64,000 bases of DNA from Pseudonocardia sp. MH-G8 (GTDB lineage Bacteria > Actinomycetota > Actinomycetes > Mycobacteriales > Pseudonocardiaceae). How positions within the stretch are numbered: position 1 is the first letter of the stretch; each line of letters begins with the position of its first letter. Shown piece after piece: positions 1-7,835 of this stretch. The notes beneath the pieces were generated by a model. That model was not told where the DNA came from and ran no database searches. It saw nothing but the letters and a program-made list of their open reading frames with translations. Location: positions 1,364,001 to 1,428,000 of the forward strand of contig NZ_NKYF01000001.1 of NCBI RefSeq assembly GCF_002262885.1, given 5' to 3'. A program made the position numbers and the translations under genes.

Positions 1-1188
1 GGGCCACAGCCGACGGACGGCGTGGCGACCGAGTTGGTGCGAGGTGGTGCCGCTCACAACCCCCGAGCGGCCCTTCATGAGACGCCCCAGACGCTGAGCG
101 AGCAGCTCGCGACCGGTGCCGTAATCGATCCCGCGGCTGAGTACGCCGTGGAGTTCTTCTACGACGTCCTCAGCGGGCAGGCGCCAGGTGCGGCGCTGGA
201 CCGTGACTTCCAGTGGTTCCCGTGGGGACTCGATCCGGGACCACACGTGGCGCCGGACGACCTCGGCCATCCGGGCGTCGCCCTTGATCAGCGCCGCCCG
301 TGGATCGTCGACACGCTCGACGGAGATGCCCGACCCGGTGAGCTCGTCGATGGTGGCCTGCGAGACCTCCACCTCACCGAGGGCCGGCAGGACGTTGCGG
401 ATGTAGGAGAGGAACGAGCGGTTGGGGCCGATCACGGCAACCCCGCCCTGCTTCCGCAGCCGGTCCCGCTCGGAGTAGAGCAGATACGCCAGACGGTGCA
501 GGCCCACCGCGGTCTTGCCCGTGCCAGGCGCGCCCTGGATGCACAGCGTGCACCCCAGCGGAGCACGCACCAGCCTCATCTGTTCCGGTTGGATCGTGGC
601 GGCGATGTCGCGCATCGGCCCCGTGCGGGGCCGCTCGATCTCCGCGGCCAGCAGGCCTTCCCCAGCACCGGAGGAGACCTGCTGGTCGAGTGGTTCGTCC
701 TCGAAGGCGCTCAGCACGCCGTCGCGGTCGAAGCCGTAGCGGCGGCGAACCCGAACCCCCATCCGATCCTGCTGACCGGCCTCGTAGAACGCGCGCGCCA
801 GCGGGGCACGCCAGTCGATGACCAAGGGCTCGCCGTCGTCGTCGCGGATGCCGAGACGTCCGACGTACACGTGGTCACCGCCCGACCCGTCGGCGCGGGA
901 ACCGCGTGCGGGGACGCCGTCGTGGATCTCGCCCGGCGGGTAGACCAGGCGTCCGAAGAACAACGGCGCGCCGTCGCGGTCCGCCAACCTCTTGATCAAC
1001 CGCTTGCGGTGCTGCCGGAGCGCGTGGTTGGAGTACTTGTCCGCGACGGCATCGCCTTCACCCGCGCCGACAGCCAGCATCGTGCTGACCTCCGCACGCA
1101 TGCGGGCCAACGTTGCGCGACAGGTGTCCATGTAGTCGCGCTCGGCGCGAATCTCGGGCTCGACGAGGTCCTGGTCGGTCTGGTGCAT
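1..1188 (-). CDS. HelD-like UvrD/Rep superfamily DNA helicase, partial
   Basis: N-terminal 396 codons of a superfamily-1 helicase running off the left edge; the C-terminal motor half is outside the window. A charged N-terminal coiled stretch (MHQTDQDLVEPEIRAERDYM) is followed by the GRLGIRDDDGEPLVIDWRAP block typical of actinobacterial HelD and by a Walker A motif GAPGTGKTAVGLHR near residue 219. HelD proteins bind RNA polymerase and release it from stalled or inhibited complexes using ATP. Translation from the ATG at 1188 is open to base 1. A well-formed promoter lies immediately upstream, divergent from a TetR gene. The family call is good; a rifamycin-related role is not shown by sequence. 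Confidence 0.85.
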   Translation of the reverse strand, partial: MHQTDQDLVEPEIRAERDYMDTCRATLARMRAEVSTMLAVGAGEGDAVADKYSNHALRQHRKRLIKRLADRDGAPLFFGRLVYPPGEIHDGVPARGSRADGSGGDHVYVGRLGIRDDDGEPLVIDWRAPLARAFYEAGQQDRMGVRVRRRYGFDRDGVLSAFEDEPLDQQVSSGAGEGLLAAEIERPRTGPMRDIAATIQPEQMRLVRAPLGCTLCIQGAPGTGKTAVGLHRLAYLLYSERDRLRKQGGVAVIGPNRSFLSYIRNVLPALGEVEVSQATIDELTGSGISVERVDDPRAALIKGDARMAEVVRRHVWSRIESPREPLEVTVQRRTWRLPAEDVVEELHGVLSRGIDYGTGRELLAQRLGRLMKGRSGVVSGTTSHQLGRHAVRRLWP

Positions 1189-1206
1189 GGTCGTGCCCAC
1201 ACTGAG

Positions 1207-1235
1207 AGCATAAGTAGACCGAGTGCAGAAATCAA
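1207..1235 (-). promoter_or_regulatory. Promoter of the HelD-like gene
   Basis: On the minus strand, TTGATT (1230-1235) and TATGCT (1207-1212) are separated by exactly 17 bp and sit about 19 nt before the ATG at 1188. This is the best sigma-70-type promoter match in the window. It overlaps the region expected to hold the divergent TetR gene's promoter, so a repressor here could affect both genes. Confidence 0.6.
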
Positions 1236-1242
1236 CCGAGGG

Positions 1243-1248
1243 TAGGAT
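1243..1248 (+). promoter_or_regulatory. -10 box for a leaderless tetR transcript
   Basis: TAGGAT lies 6 nt before the ATG at 1255 and no Shine-Dalgarno sequence is visible. This is the geometry of leaderless actinobacterial mRNAs, in which transcription starts at the start codon. Confidence 0.45.
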
Positions 1249-1254
1249 TGCGCC

Positions 1255-1926
1255 ATGGACGAGCACCTGGGGCTGCGGGAGCGGAAGAAGGCACGCACCC
1301 GGCGGGCGATCTCGGAGGCGGCGATCGCGCTGTTCCTGGAGCGCGGCTACGACGACGTGCCGGTGGCCGAGATCGCGGAAGCGGCCGAGGTCTCCAAGCG
1401 CACCCTGTTCGCCTACTTCCCGACGAAGGACGACCTCGTCCTGCACCGGTTCGCCGACCACGAGGACGAGGCTGCCCGCGTCGTCCGGGACCGCGCCGCA
1501 GGCGAGCCACCCCTCGACGCGCTCCGGCACCACCTGCAGGACGCCCTCGACCGCCGCGACCCGATCAGCGGCCTCTGCGACGTCCCCCAGGTCGTGGCGT
1601 TCTACCGGCTCGTCTCCGACACCCCCACCCTGCGGGCGACACTGTTGCGGTACCAGGTCCGCAGCGTGGAGACCCTCGCCTCAGCCCTGCTCGACGCAGC
1701 CCCGGGGGCTCCGCAGCCGCAGCTCACCGCACGCCTGGCGGCGAACCAGATCCAGGCCGTCCTGCGCGAGCTCGCCGACTACAACCAGCAGCGCATCGCC
1801 GCCGGGGCCAACGCCGAGGACCTGGCCCCGATCGCCCGAGCGGAGGCCGAGCACGCGTTCACACTGCTCCGCGCAGGCCTCACGCCGTACACGACGGAGC
1901 CCCGAGGCACTTCACACATCCAGTAG
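1255..1926 (+). CDS. TetR/AcrR family transcriptional regulator
   Basis: 223-residue one-component repressor. The N-terminal helix-turn-helix spans about residues 10-55 and contains the typical VSKRTLFAYFPTKDDLVLHR; the rest is an all-helical ligand domain of unknown specificity. It is divergent from the HelD-like helicase with only 66 bp between starts, so it may regulate itself and the helicase. The start is supported by a TAGGAT box 6 nt upstream. Its last codons overlap a large palindromic repeat. The regulator family is secure; target and ligand are unknown. Confidence 0.85.
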   Translation: MDEHLGLRERKKARTRRAISEAAIALFLERGYDDVPVAEIAEAAEVSKRTLFAYFPTKDDLVLHRFADHEDEAARVVRDRAAGEPPLDALRHHLQDALDRRDPISGLCDVPQVVAFYRLVSDTPTLRATLLRYQVRSVETLASALLDAAPGAPQPQLTARLAANQIQAVLRELADYNQQRIAAGANAEDLAPIARAEAEHAFTLLRAGLTPYTTEPRGTSHIQ

Positions 1927-1981
1927 CCACTCCACACAAGGCGGGCCTTCGGTGGAGTGGAGGCTGGATGTGTGGAGTGCC
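1906..1981. repeat. Nested palindromic repeat with GGCGGGCCTT core
   Basis: Outer arms 1906-1923 and 1964-1981 pair over 18 bp with one mismatch. Inner arms 1927-1935 and 1952-1960 pair perfectly over 9 bp around a GGCGGGCCTT core. It overlaps the 3' end of the TetR gene and abuts the stop of the convergent deacylase gene, so it can end both transcripts. A related element with the same core and architecture lies at 21618-21683, which marks it as a dispersed repeat family and not only a local terminator. Confidence 0.6.
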
Positions 1982-1984
1982 GAT

Positions 1985-2536
1985 CTAGCGGCCCAGGCCC
2001 TCCACGACCTCCGCGCCGGGGAGCCTTGCCGCCAGTTCTCCTGGCAGTGCCAGCTTCGAGCCGCGGATCCCGCTGCCGATCACCACGGCGGGGGCGACCG
2101 CGACCGCGGCGTCGACGAGCAGGGGCCAGCCCTCGGGGAGGCCGACGGCGGTGATGCCGCCGTACTCCATCCCGGTGTGGGCGACGGCGTCGTCCATCGG
2201 TGCGAAGGAGGCCTTGCGGGCGTCGAGGCGCTTGCGGACCAGGCCGTTGACATCGGCGCGCGTGGTGGCGAGCACCAGGCACGCGGCATAGCGGGTGTCG
2301 CCGCCGCGGCGGCCGGCCACGACGACGCAGTTGGCCGAGCCGTCCAGCGGCGAGGAGTAGGCGGCGCAGAACTCCGCGGTGTCGGCGAGGGCCGGGTCGA
2401 TCTCCGCGACGCCGACGAGCGCGGCGTCGGCGGGATCGAGCGCCTTGAGAGCGTGGGCGACGGGCTCACCCAGCAGGTCGGGCCGGTCGAGCGCGGGGAC
2501 GGCCCGCAGCGTGCCCAGTACCGTCCAGTTGCTCAC
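1985..2536 (-). CDS. YbaK/EbsC (ProX-type) aminoacyl-tRNA deacylase family protein
   Basis: 183 residues from GTG at 2536 (MSNWTVLGTLRAVPAL). The body matches the YbaK/aminoacyl-tRNA-deacylase fold: a CVVVAGRRGG strand segment, a lysine in RLDARKASFAPMDDA, and the C-terminal GGITAVGLPEGWPLLVD-type loop followed by GSGIRGSKLALPG. The family hydrolyses mischarged aminoacyl-tRNAs in trans. The start GTG overlaps the stop of the upstream DUF2516 gene (GTGA), so the two are translationally coupled. Substrate specificity cannot be read from sequence. Confidence 0.75.
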   Translation of the reverse strand: MSNWTVLGTLRAVPALDRPDLLGEPVAHALKALDPADAALVGVAEIDPALADTAEFCAAYSSPLDGSANCVVVAGRRGGDTRYAACLVLATTRADVNGLVRKRLDARKASFAPMDDAVAHTGMEYGGITAVGLPEGWPLLVDAAVAVAPAVVIGSGIRGSKLALPGELAARLPGAEVVEGLGR

Positions 2537-2844
2537 CAGCGCTGGCCACCACCCTGCACGCGGACGACGGCCGGCTTGACGTCGACGATGTAGACGATCA
2601 CCGCGACGAGCGCGGCCAGCCAGAACAGCGTGCCGCTGCTGCGTGGGCCGCCCTGGAAGACGATGAGCACGAGCAGGCTCGCGCCGGTGATGCCGAGCCA
2701 CGCCGGCTTGGTCAGCTTGTCGACGGCGGTGAATGCGTCGGCGCGTTGCATCAGCGCGTGGACGAACGCATAACCGCCCACGGGGATGGCCAGCAACCAG
2801 ATGGCCCACAGCACCCAGTCGTCGAGGTCGTACAGCAGGCTCAC
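2533..2844 (-). CDS. DUF2516 family small membrane protein
   Basis: 103 residues with three or so hydrophobic segments (WVLWAIWLLAIPVGGYAFVH, LGITGASLLVLIVFQ, LFWLAALVAVIVYIVD). It corresponds in type and position to the membrane protein next to hbhA in mycobacteria (Rv0476). The start at GTG 2844 was preferred over the longer form from 2880 because a TACTCT box lies 6 nt before it and family members begin at the first membrane helix. It overlaps the downstream deacylase gene by 4 nt. Function is unknown. Confidence 0.7.
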   Translation of the reverse strand: MSLLYDLDDWVLWAIWLLAIPVGGYAFVHALMQRADAFTAVDKLTKPAWLGITGASLLVLIVFQGGPRSSGTLFWLAALVAVIVYIVDVKPAVVRVQGGGQRW

Positions 2845-2850
2845 ACGACC

Positions 2851-2856
2851 AGAGTA
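2851..2856 (-). promoter_or_regulatory. -10 box for leaderless DUF2516 transcript
   Basis: TACTCT on the minus strand, 6 nt before the GTG at 2844, with no Shine-Dalgarno sequence between. Together with the terminator at 2931-2973 it suggests that DUF2516 and the deacylase are transcribed separately from hbhA. Confidence 0.45.
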
Positions 2857-2930
2857 CGTGCGCGCGCCGTCTGCGCACATCCCCGGTGCAGATGAGCGGT
2901 CGCTACCGGCGACGACAGGCGACGCGAACG

Positions 2931-2973
2931 CACCGGTGCCCCCGAGGCGCGGGAGGCCCCGGGGGCACCGGTG
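2931..2973 (-). terminator. Terminator hairpin after hbhA
   Basis: Perfect 14-bp inverted repeat, CACCGGTGCCCCCG at 2931-2944 and its complement at 2960-2973, starting 13 nt beyond the hbhA stop. There is no clear U-tract, as usual in GC-rich actinobacteria. Confidence 0.6.
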
Positions 2974-2985
2974 GTGCGCAGCGGA

Positions 2986-3735
2986 TCAGCTGCTGGACGT
3001 GCCGTTCGCCGAGCCGGTCCGGCGGACGGGCTTGCTCGCCGTCGCCTTCGGTGCGGCCGTCTTCGGAGCCGTGCGGTTGGCAGCCTTGCGGGTGGTGCTG
3101 CGCGTCTCCTGCGCCACCTCCGCCCCGGCGTCGCTGATGCTCTCGGCGGCGTCGGCGCCTGCGTGCGCGACGGTCGTCGACGCGTCGCGGCTCACCTCGG
3201 TGACGGTCTCGGCGGTGCGGCCGGTGAAGCGCTGCGTGGCGCGGGCCACCCGCTCGCCCGTGGACCGGGTCTGCGTGGTGACCACGGTGAGGGCCTTCTC
3301 CGTGGCGTCGCGCGCGTCGTCGACGATGTCGTCGACACGCGCGTCGAGCTTCTCGGTGTAGCCCTCGATCCGCGCCAGCGCCTCCTTGACCTGCGGCTGC
3401 TTGCGGATGCGCCCCCAGGTCCGCTCGCCCTGCTCGGCGAAGCCCGCGTAGGCGTGCTCGGCCTGGGTGCGCAGGTCGATGACGGTCCTGCGCAGCTCCT
3501 CGCCGTTCAGGTGCTGCGGCAGGTCGGCAACCCGGTGCTGCACGCCCTCGGCCTGCGAGGCCGCACGGGTGCGCGCGGCGGCGACGGCCTTGGAGACGGC
3601 GGTGACCGCCAGGTCACCGACGCCCAGGACGGCGAGCAGCGGGGTGCGCGCGAGCTCGGCGCGCTCGGCGGCGGTCTTCGCCGCGTCGTGGCGGGCCTTG
3701 CGGACGTCCGCGGTGGTCGGCAGCTCCACAGCCAT
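2986..3735 (-). CDS. hbhA: Heparin-binding haemagglutinin-like surface protein (HbhA)
   Basis: 249 residues. The TPLLAVLGVGDLAVTAVSKA segment near the N-terminus matches the opening of mycobacterial HbhA, followed by a long amphipathic coiled coil (about 40-190) and a Lys/Ala/Pro/Thr-rich basic tail. The tail is less lysine-rich than the mycobacterial KKAAPAK repeats. In mycobacteria HbhA is cell-surface associated and binds heparan sulfate; its role in a free-living actinobacterium is unclear. The ATG at 3735 has GGAGTG/GAGGAG spacing of about 8 nt, and the XRE gene ends 5 nt upstream, so they form an operon as in Rv0474-Rv0475. Confidence 0.8.
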   Translation of the reverse strand: MAVELPTTADVRKARHDAAKTAAERAELARTPLLAVLGVGDLAVTAVSKAVAAARTRAASQAEGVQHRVADLPQHLNGEELRRTVIDLRTQAEHAYAGFAEQGERTWGRIRKQPQVKEALARIEGYTEKLDARVDDIVDDARDATEKALTVVTTQTRSTGERVARATQRFTGRTAETVTEVSRDASTTVAHAGADAAESISDAGAEVAQETRSTTRKAANRTAPKTAAPKATASKPVRRTGSANGTSSS

Positions 3736-3740
3736 GATGA

Positions 3741-4220
3741 TCACTCCTCGTGTGACGACGACTCGTCGGTTGCGGGGACGACGTCGCGGTCGGTCTCCCG
3801 TCGGAAGGACTGGTAGATGTCGAGGAGCACCTGCTTCTGGCGCTCCGTCAGGTCCGGGTCGGCCACCACGGCATCGGTCACCGCGCTCGCCGGCCTCTCC
3901 TCGAGGAACCCGGCCTTCACGTACAGGGCCTCCGCGGAGATCCGCAGACCCTTGGCGATCTGCTGGAGGATCTCGGCAGACGGCTTGCGCAGCCCCCGCT
4001 CGATCTGGCTGAGGTAGGGGTTGCTGACTCCGGCGGTGCGGGCGAGCTGACGCAGCGAGACCTGCGCACCCTCGCGCTGGCTGCGGATGTAGGCGCCGAT
4101 GTCGTCGACGGCCTGGCCGACGGCCTGACCGGCATGCCCGACCACGTGCCCCACCTGCTCGACCGCGTGGCCGACCCGCTCGCTGGGGCCCGCGTCGGAG
4201 GGCCGCTCCGTATGCGTCAC
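3741..4220 (-). CDS. XRE-family regulator upstream of hbhA (Rv0474-like)
   Basis: 159 residues from GTG at 4220, chosen because GGAGG lies 9 nt upstream; a GTG at 4226 would be only 3 nt from it. The central Cro/C1-type HTH contains VSLRQLARTAGVSNPYLSQI and ERGLRKPSAEILQQIAKGLR, about residues 50-105. The N-terminus is a Gly/His/Val-rich amphipathic stretch not usual in XRE proteins; the C-terminus is acidic. It is co-directional with hbhA 5 nt downstream, as in mycobacteria. A 7-3-7 palindrome at 4274-4290 is a possible operator. Confidence 0.8.
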   Translation of the reverse strand: MTHTERPSDAGPSERVGHAVEQVGHVVGHAGQAVGQAVDDIGAYIRSQREGAQVSLRQLARTAGVSNPYLSQIERGLRKPSAEILQQIAKGLRISAEALYVKAGFLEERPASAVTDAVVADPDLTERQKQVLLDIYQSFRRETDRDVVPATDESSSHEE

Positions 4221-4273
4221 TCGCACTCACCTCCGTCCGTCCCCATCGACGCTACGCCCGCGTGCTAGCTGTT

Positions 4274-4290
4274 GCAAGCACCATGCTTGC
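4274..4290. promoter_or_regulatory. Palindrome GCAAGCA-N3-TGCTTGC, candidate operator
   Basis: Perfect 7-bp arms at 4274-4280 and 4284-4290 in the divergent gap between the XRE gene and crcB. Position and symmetry fit an autoregulatory operator for the XRE protein; this is inference. Confidence 0.35.
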
Positions 4291-4345
4291 GCAGGTCGAT
4301 GAGCCTGTTCACACCCGAACGGAGGCAGGCGGCAGGATCGCAGCC

Positions 4346-4744
4346 GTGCCGGAAGAAGCCGTTCTCGCCGGGCAGTGGCCCGTTCTCGCCGCGGTGGCGG
4401 CGGGAGGTGCGCTCGGAGCGCTCGCCCGGTGGGGCGTCGGGCTCGCCCTGCCCACCCCTCCCGGCGCGCCCCCGTGGCCGACGCTCGGCATCAACGTCGC
4501 GGGTTGCCTGCTCATGGGGCTGCTGCTGGGAGTGCTGTCCAGGCGGCGCACGCATCCCCTGCTACGCCCGTTCGCCGGCACCGGCGTGCTGGGCGGGTTC
4601 ACCACGTTCTCCGGCTACGCCGTGGACGGGCTCGGGCTCCCCCTCGGCCCGGCCGCCGGGTACCTGGCCGGCACGCTCGCCGGCGCGCTCGTCGCGACCT
4701 CGGTCGGGTCGTGGGCGGGCCGGCGCGCCGCGGGCCCGCTGTGA
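4346..4744 (+). CDS. crcB: CrcB/Fluc fluoride channel subunit 1
   Basis: 132 residues from GTG 4346 with AGGA about 8 nt upstream. Four hydrophobic helices; the pore motif GTGVLGGFTTFSGYAVD matches the conserved CrcB GxxGGxTTFS signature and TLGINVAGCLLMG matches the conserved Asn-containing helix. Fluc proteins are small dual-topology fluoride exporters in the plasma membrane. The gene overlaps a second crcB by GTGA, suggesting an antiparallel heterodimer. No fluoride riboswitch was recognised in the upstream gap. Confidence 0.88.
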   Translation: MPEEAVLAGQWPVLAAVAAGGALGALARWGVGLALPTPPGAPPWPTLGINVAGCLLMGLLLGVLSRRRTHPLLRPFAGTGVLGGFTTFSGYAVDGLGLPLGPAAGYLAGTLAGALVATSVGSWAGRRAAGPL

Positions 4745-5103
4745 CCGGCCTGCTGGTGGTGCTCGGAGCGGCGCTCGGGGCGCCGCTGCGCTACCTCACC
4801 GACCGCGCGATGCGGGTGCGGTTCGGCGCGACGTCTCCGTGGGGCACGTTCGCGGTCAACGTCGTGGGTTCGGCACTGCTCGGGTTGCTCGTGGGCGCCG
4901 CGGCCCCGCCCGCGCTGCTCGCGCTGGCCGGCACCGGCTTCTGCGGTGCGCTCACCACCTACTCCACGTTCGGTGCCGAGACCATCGCGCTGGCCGAGGA
5001 CCGCCGGTGGGCCGCGGCAGTGGCCAACGTCGTCGGATCGGTGCTCGCCTGCCTGGCCGCGGCCGGACTGGGTTCGGCGGCGGGAGCGGCGGTGCTGGGC
5101 TGA
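4741..5103 (+). CDS. crcB: CrcB/Fluc fluoride channel subunit 2
   Basis: 120 residues from GTG 4741, overlapping the preceding crcB stop. It carries WGTFAVNVVGSALLGLLVG and the canonical GTGFCGALTTYSTFGAE pore motif. With subunit 1 it would form a heterodimeric fluoride exporter, a pairing common in actinobacteria. The stop is 22 nt from that of the convergent DUF445 gene, with no evident terminator between. Confidence 0.9.
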   Translation: MTGLLVVLGAALGAPLRYLTDRAMRVRFGATSPWGTFAVNVVGSALLGLLVGAAAPPALLALAGTGFCGALTTYSTFGAETIALAEDRRWAAAVANVVGSVLACLAAAGLGSAAGAAVLG

Positions 5104-5124
5104 ACCGGTGCGCGCCCCGCGCCC

Positions 5125-6489
5125 TCAGCCGCCGAAGGCGAGCTGGCCCACCGCGTAGATGACCAGACCGGCGAGCGAGCCCACGATCGTGCCGTTGATG
5201 CGGATGAACTGCAGGTCGCGGCCCACCTGCAGTTCCACCTTGCGGGAGGTCTCCTCGGCGTCCCAGCGCTCGACGGTGTCGGTGATCAGCGTGGTGATCT
5301 CGCCGCGGTAGTGCCGCACGACGTAACCGGCGGCGTCGGCGAGCCAGCCGTCGAGCTTCGCGCGCAGCTCCGGGTCGCCTTCCAACCGCCTGCCGAACGA
5401 CACCAGCCCGTCGCGCACGCGCGTGCGCAGGGCGCTGGACGGGTCGGCCGCGGCGTCCAGGATCAGGCCCTTCACGGTGCCCCAGGCCCGGCCGATGAAC
5501 CGCTGCACCTCGGGGTGGCCCACGATCTGGTGCTTGATCCGCTCTGCGCGCTCGATCGTGTCGGGATCGCGCTGCAGGTCGGCGGCGAACTCGACGAGGA
5601 ACGTGTCGATGGCCTTGCGCAGCGGGTGCTCCGGATCGGTCTTCACCGCGAAGGCGAAGTTCTGCACCTCGAGGAAGACGCGGTCGGCGATCAGGTCGTC
5701 CACGAAGCGGGGCGACCACGTCGGCGCGCGGTCGTGCACGATCCGCAGCACGGTGTCGTGGTTGGCGCTGACCCAGTCGTAGGCGCGGTCGCAGACGAGG
5801 TCGACGAGCCGGTGGTGGGCGCCGTCGGCGAGCACCCCCTCCAGCACGGTGCCCAGGGGCGGCCCGACCGGGCGCTCCATCAGCTTCCGGACCAGGACCT
5901 GCTCGATGACCTCCTGCACGTCTTCGTCGCGCAGCACGGTGACGACGCCGCGGGCGGCGGTGGCGAGCTCCGCGGTGATGCGGTCGGCGTTGGCCTCCTG
6001 CCCGATCCACGAGCCGACGCGGGAGGAGACCTCCACGCGCGCGAGCTTGTCGCGGACGACGTCCTCGGACAGGAAGTTCTCGCCGACGAAATCGCCGAGG
6101 CTGTCGCCGAGCACGTCCTTCTTCGTCGGGATGATCGCCGTGTGCGGGATCGGCAGCCCGAGCGGCCGCCGGAACAGGGCGGTGACGGCGAACCAGTCGG
6201 CGAGCGCACCGACCATGCCCGCCTCGGCCATCGCGCGGACGTACGCGACCCACACCGGCCCGTCGTTCACCTCCCACCAGCGGGTCAGCAGGAAGATGAC
6301 GGTGGCGACGAGGAGAAGCCCGGTGGCCAGCATCTTCATCCGGCGCAGGTCCCGCCCCCGGGCGGCGTCCATCCGGCCGAGTCCGAGACCGACCTCCACC
6401 ACCGGCCGCTTCCGCGGAGCGCCGGGTGGCACGGACGGAGCAGTCGTGGGCGCCGACGCGTCCGTTCGGGGGGACTGCGAGGTCTGCAC
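5125..6489 (-). CDS. DUF445 family membrane protein
   Basis: 454 residues from GTG 6489. A disordered Pro/Thr/Ser N-terminus precedes two hydrophobic segments (MLATGLLLVATVIFLL; the MAEAGMVGALADWFAVTALF block with PLGLPIPHTAIIPTKKD is diagnostic of DUF445/YjiN). The middle is a long charged helical region, and a final helix ends the protein (INGTIVGSLAGLVIYAVGQL). The function of DUF445 proteins is unknown. The GTG is chosen as the first in-frame start before the Ser/Thr-rich leader; an earlier start is not excluded. Confidence 0.78.
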   Translation of the reverse strand: MQTSQSPRTDASAPTTAPSVPPGAPRKRPVVEVGLGLGRMDAARGRDLRRMKMLATGLLLVATVIFLLTRWWEVNDGPVWVAYVRAMAEAGMVGALADWFAVTALFRRPLGLPIPHTAIIPTKKDVLGDSLGDFVGENFLSEDVVRDKLARVEVSSRVGSWIGQEANADRITAELATAARGVVTVLRDEDVQEVIEQVLVRKLMERPVGPPLGTVLEGVLADGAHHRLVDLVCDRAYDWVSANHDTVLRIVHDRAPTWSPRFVDDLIADRVFLEVQNFAFAVKTDPEHPLRKAIDTFLVEFAADLQRDPDTIERAERIKHQIVGHPEVQRFIGRAWGTVKGLILDAAADPSSALRTRVRDGLVSFGRRLEGDPELRAKLDGWLADAAGYVVRHYRGEITTLITDTVERWDAEETSRKVELQVGRDLQFIRINGTIVGSLAGLVIYAVGQLAFGG

Positions 6490-6878
6490 GAACCCATAGT
6501 GCCTGCCCGCTCGTAGACATGGTGTCCGGAACGCGCACCGACCGCCCGCCGGGTGGCGGCGGCCGGCCTTGCTGACGGACCGCGGCGCCCGCTGCCGGTG
6601 GACCTGCGAAGGTCCTCCCGGCCGGGAGCAGCGCCTCCCGGGGGACGTGTTGCCCCCACGGCACCCGGGAGGCGCTCGGCTTCCCGTAGCGCCGTCGAGT
6701 GGGTCTGGCCGGGGTCGATGGTTTTCCACCGACCCCGGCCACGTTCGTGGTGCGGCCGCACTGCGAGGGAGGAGTGCCCCCTCGGGCGCCGCACCACCGG
6801 CGGCTCCGGTGCCCTCCGGCGCGGCGCGACGAGCCGCGGCAACGAGGAGGGCGAGCCGGTCGCCGGCTGCGCGGCCCC
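6490..6878. other. Non-coding gap with two strong hairpins
   Basis: No convincing gene in 389 nt between two minus-strand genes. Two stable inverted repeats are present: a perfect 13-bp pair at 6630-6642/6664-6676 (AGCGCCTCCCGGG) and a 16-bp stem with one mismatch at 6706-6721/6726-6741 closed by a TTTT loop. They could terminate the upstream minus-strand gene or be part of a structured RNA; no known RNA family was recognised. Confidence 0.4.
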
Positions 6879-7400
6879 TTAGGACCGCATCCCGACCGCA
6901 GCCAATGCACCGGCGGGCCGCTGGGCGCCCGGGTGCGGTGTCCGGTCGGAGTGCCACCGCACGGCGTCGGCGGCGGCGGCGAGGATCATGTCGGCCGCGG
7001 GCACGCGGTAGCCGACGAGGCCGGGCGCGACCCGCCAGTGCACCCAGCCGTCGGGCACCTCGGACGGCGGGGCGAGCACGGCGGCACCCGCGGTGTGCAG
7101 GACGACGCCGGCGAGCTCACGCAGCTCGGCGGGCAGCGCCGCGCCCGGGGTGACGGGGAACCACCAGGCGCCGGTGGGCGTGGCGGCGATCGGCACGACC
7201 GACCCGGTGTCGCGCAGGTGCGCGCAGACCTGGCGACCGATGGCCGCCGGCACCTCGACGACGTCCAGGGCACTGCCGGTGACCAGCAGGAGCGTCGTGG
7301 GCGACGCCGCGACGACCGGCCATCCGTGGTCGTCGAACTCGCGCGCTGCCGCGCGCAGCTCCGCACCGTAGACCGCGCGGTAGCTGTTCCAGCCCGACAT
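6879..7400 (-). CDS. Small primase/polymerase-N-like hypothetical protein
   Basis: 173 residues from ATG 7400 with GGAGG about 7 nt upstream. The opening LRAAAREFDDHGWPVVAASPTT resembles the N-terminus of actinobacterial bifunctional DNA primase/polymerase-like proteins (a helix followed by GWPV), and GAWWFPVTPGAALPAELRE and DGWVHWRVAP are other conserved-looking blocks. It is too short for a full prim-pol and no catalytic Asp/His triad was identified, so polymerase activity should not be assumed. It stands alone in its orientation. Confidence 0.45.
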   Translation of the reverse strand: MSGWNSYRAVYGAELRAAAREFDDHGWPVVAASPTTLLLVTGSALDVVEVPAAIGRQVCAHLRDTGSVVPIAATPTGAWWFPVTPGAALPAELRELAGVVLHTAGAAVLAPPSEVPDGWVHWRVAPGLVGYRVPAADMILAAAADAVRWHSDRTPHPGAQRPAGALAAVGMRS

Positions 7401-7779
7401 CTGATGACCTCCGTGCCGATCGTCCCGGTGTTGCTCTGTGTGTGGCTCGCGCCGTTCCTGTGTGAGCCTCAACACCGAGCATGCCCCGTCCGGGACGGGT
7501 AATGGAGCCCATAGCGACGACCGACCCGGGTGCCGAGACGAGCGGGTGACGCCTCTGCGCTTGCGGTCCTTCACCCGCGGTGAACGGGGGTGACCGGTTG
7601 GGGATCGGGGATCGACGGCCACACCCGCCGACACCAGGTGGCGCGGTCACCGGTCGTCGTCGACCAACGGCGTCCCCGACCGGTGTGGAGGAAGGCCTCG
7701 CCCGCACCGCTGCCTGGCTGCACCGCTGAACGGAAGCACCACTGCACCACTGCACCACTGGAACGGAGCCGGAAACACC
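7401..7779. other. Gap upstream of the primase-like gene
   Basis: No gene supported in this stretch. Only short repeats are visible (GCACCACT repeated three times near 7735-7760) and no clear promoter. Confidence 0.3.
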
Positions 7780-7812
7780 GGTGCCGGCGACCCCCGAGGG
7801 GTCGCCGGCACC
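7780..7812 (-). terminator. Terminator of the cold-shock gene
   Basis: Perfect 15-bp stem (GGTGCCGGCGACCCC at 7780-7794 with 7798-7812) and a 3-nt loop, beginning 24 nt after the csp stop and followed on the minus strand by GTGTTTCC. Strong intrinsic terminator candidate. Confidence 0.7.
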
Positions 7813-7835
7813 GTGACGTGCTGAGTGGGGCTGGC

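Noticed and set aside
22..1245. 407-residue plus-strand reading frame
   Set aside because: It is antisense to the HelD-like helicase, which has a clear Walker A motif and family blocks on the minus strand.
4221..4345. Fluoride riboswitch upstream of crcB
   Set aside because: I could not find the conserved crcB-motif core in this gap.
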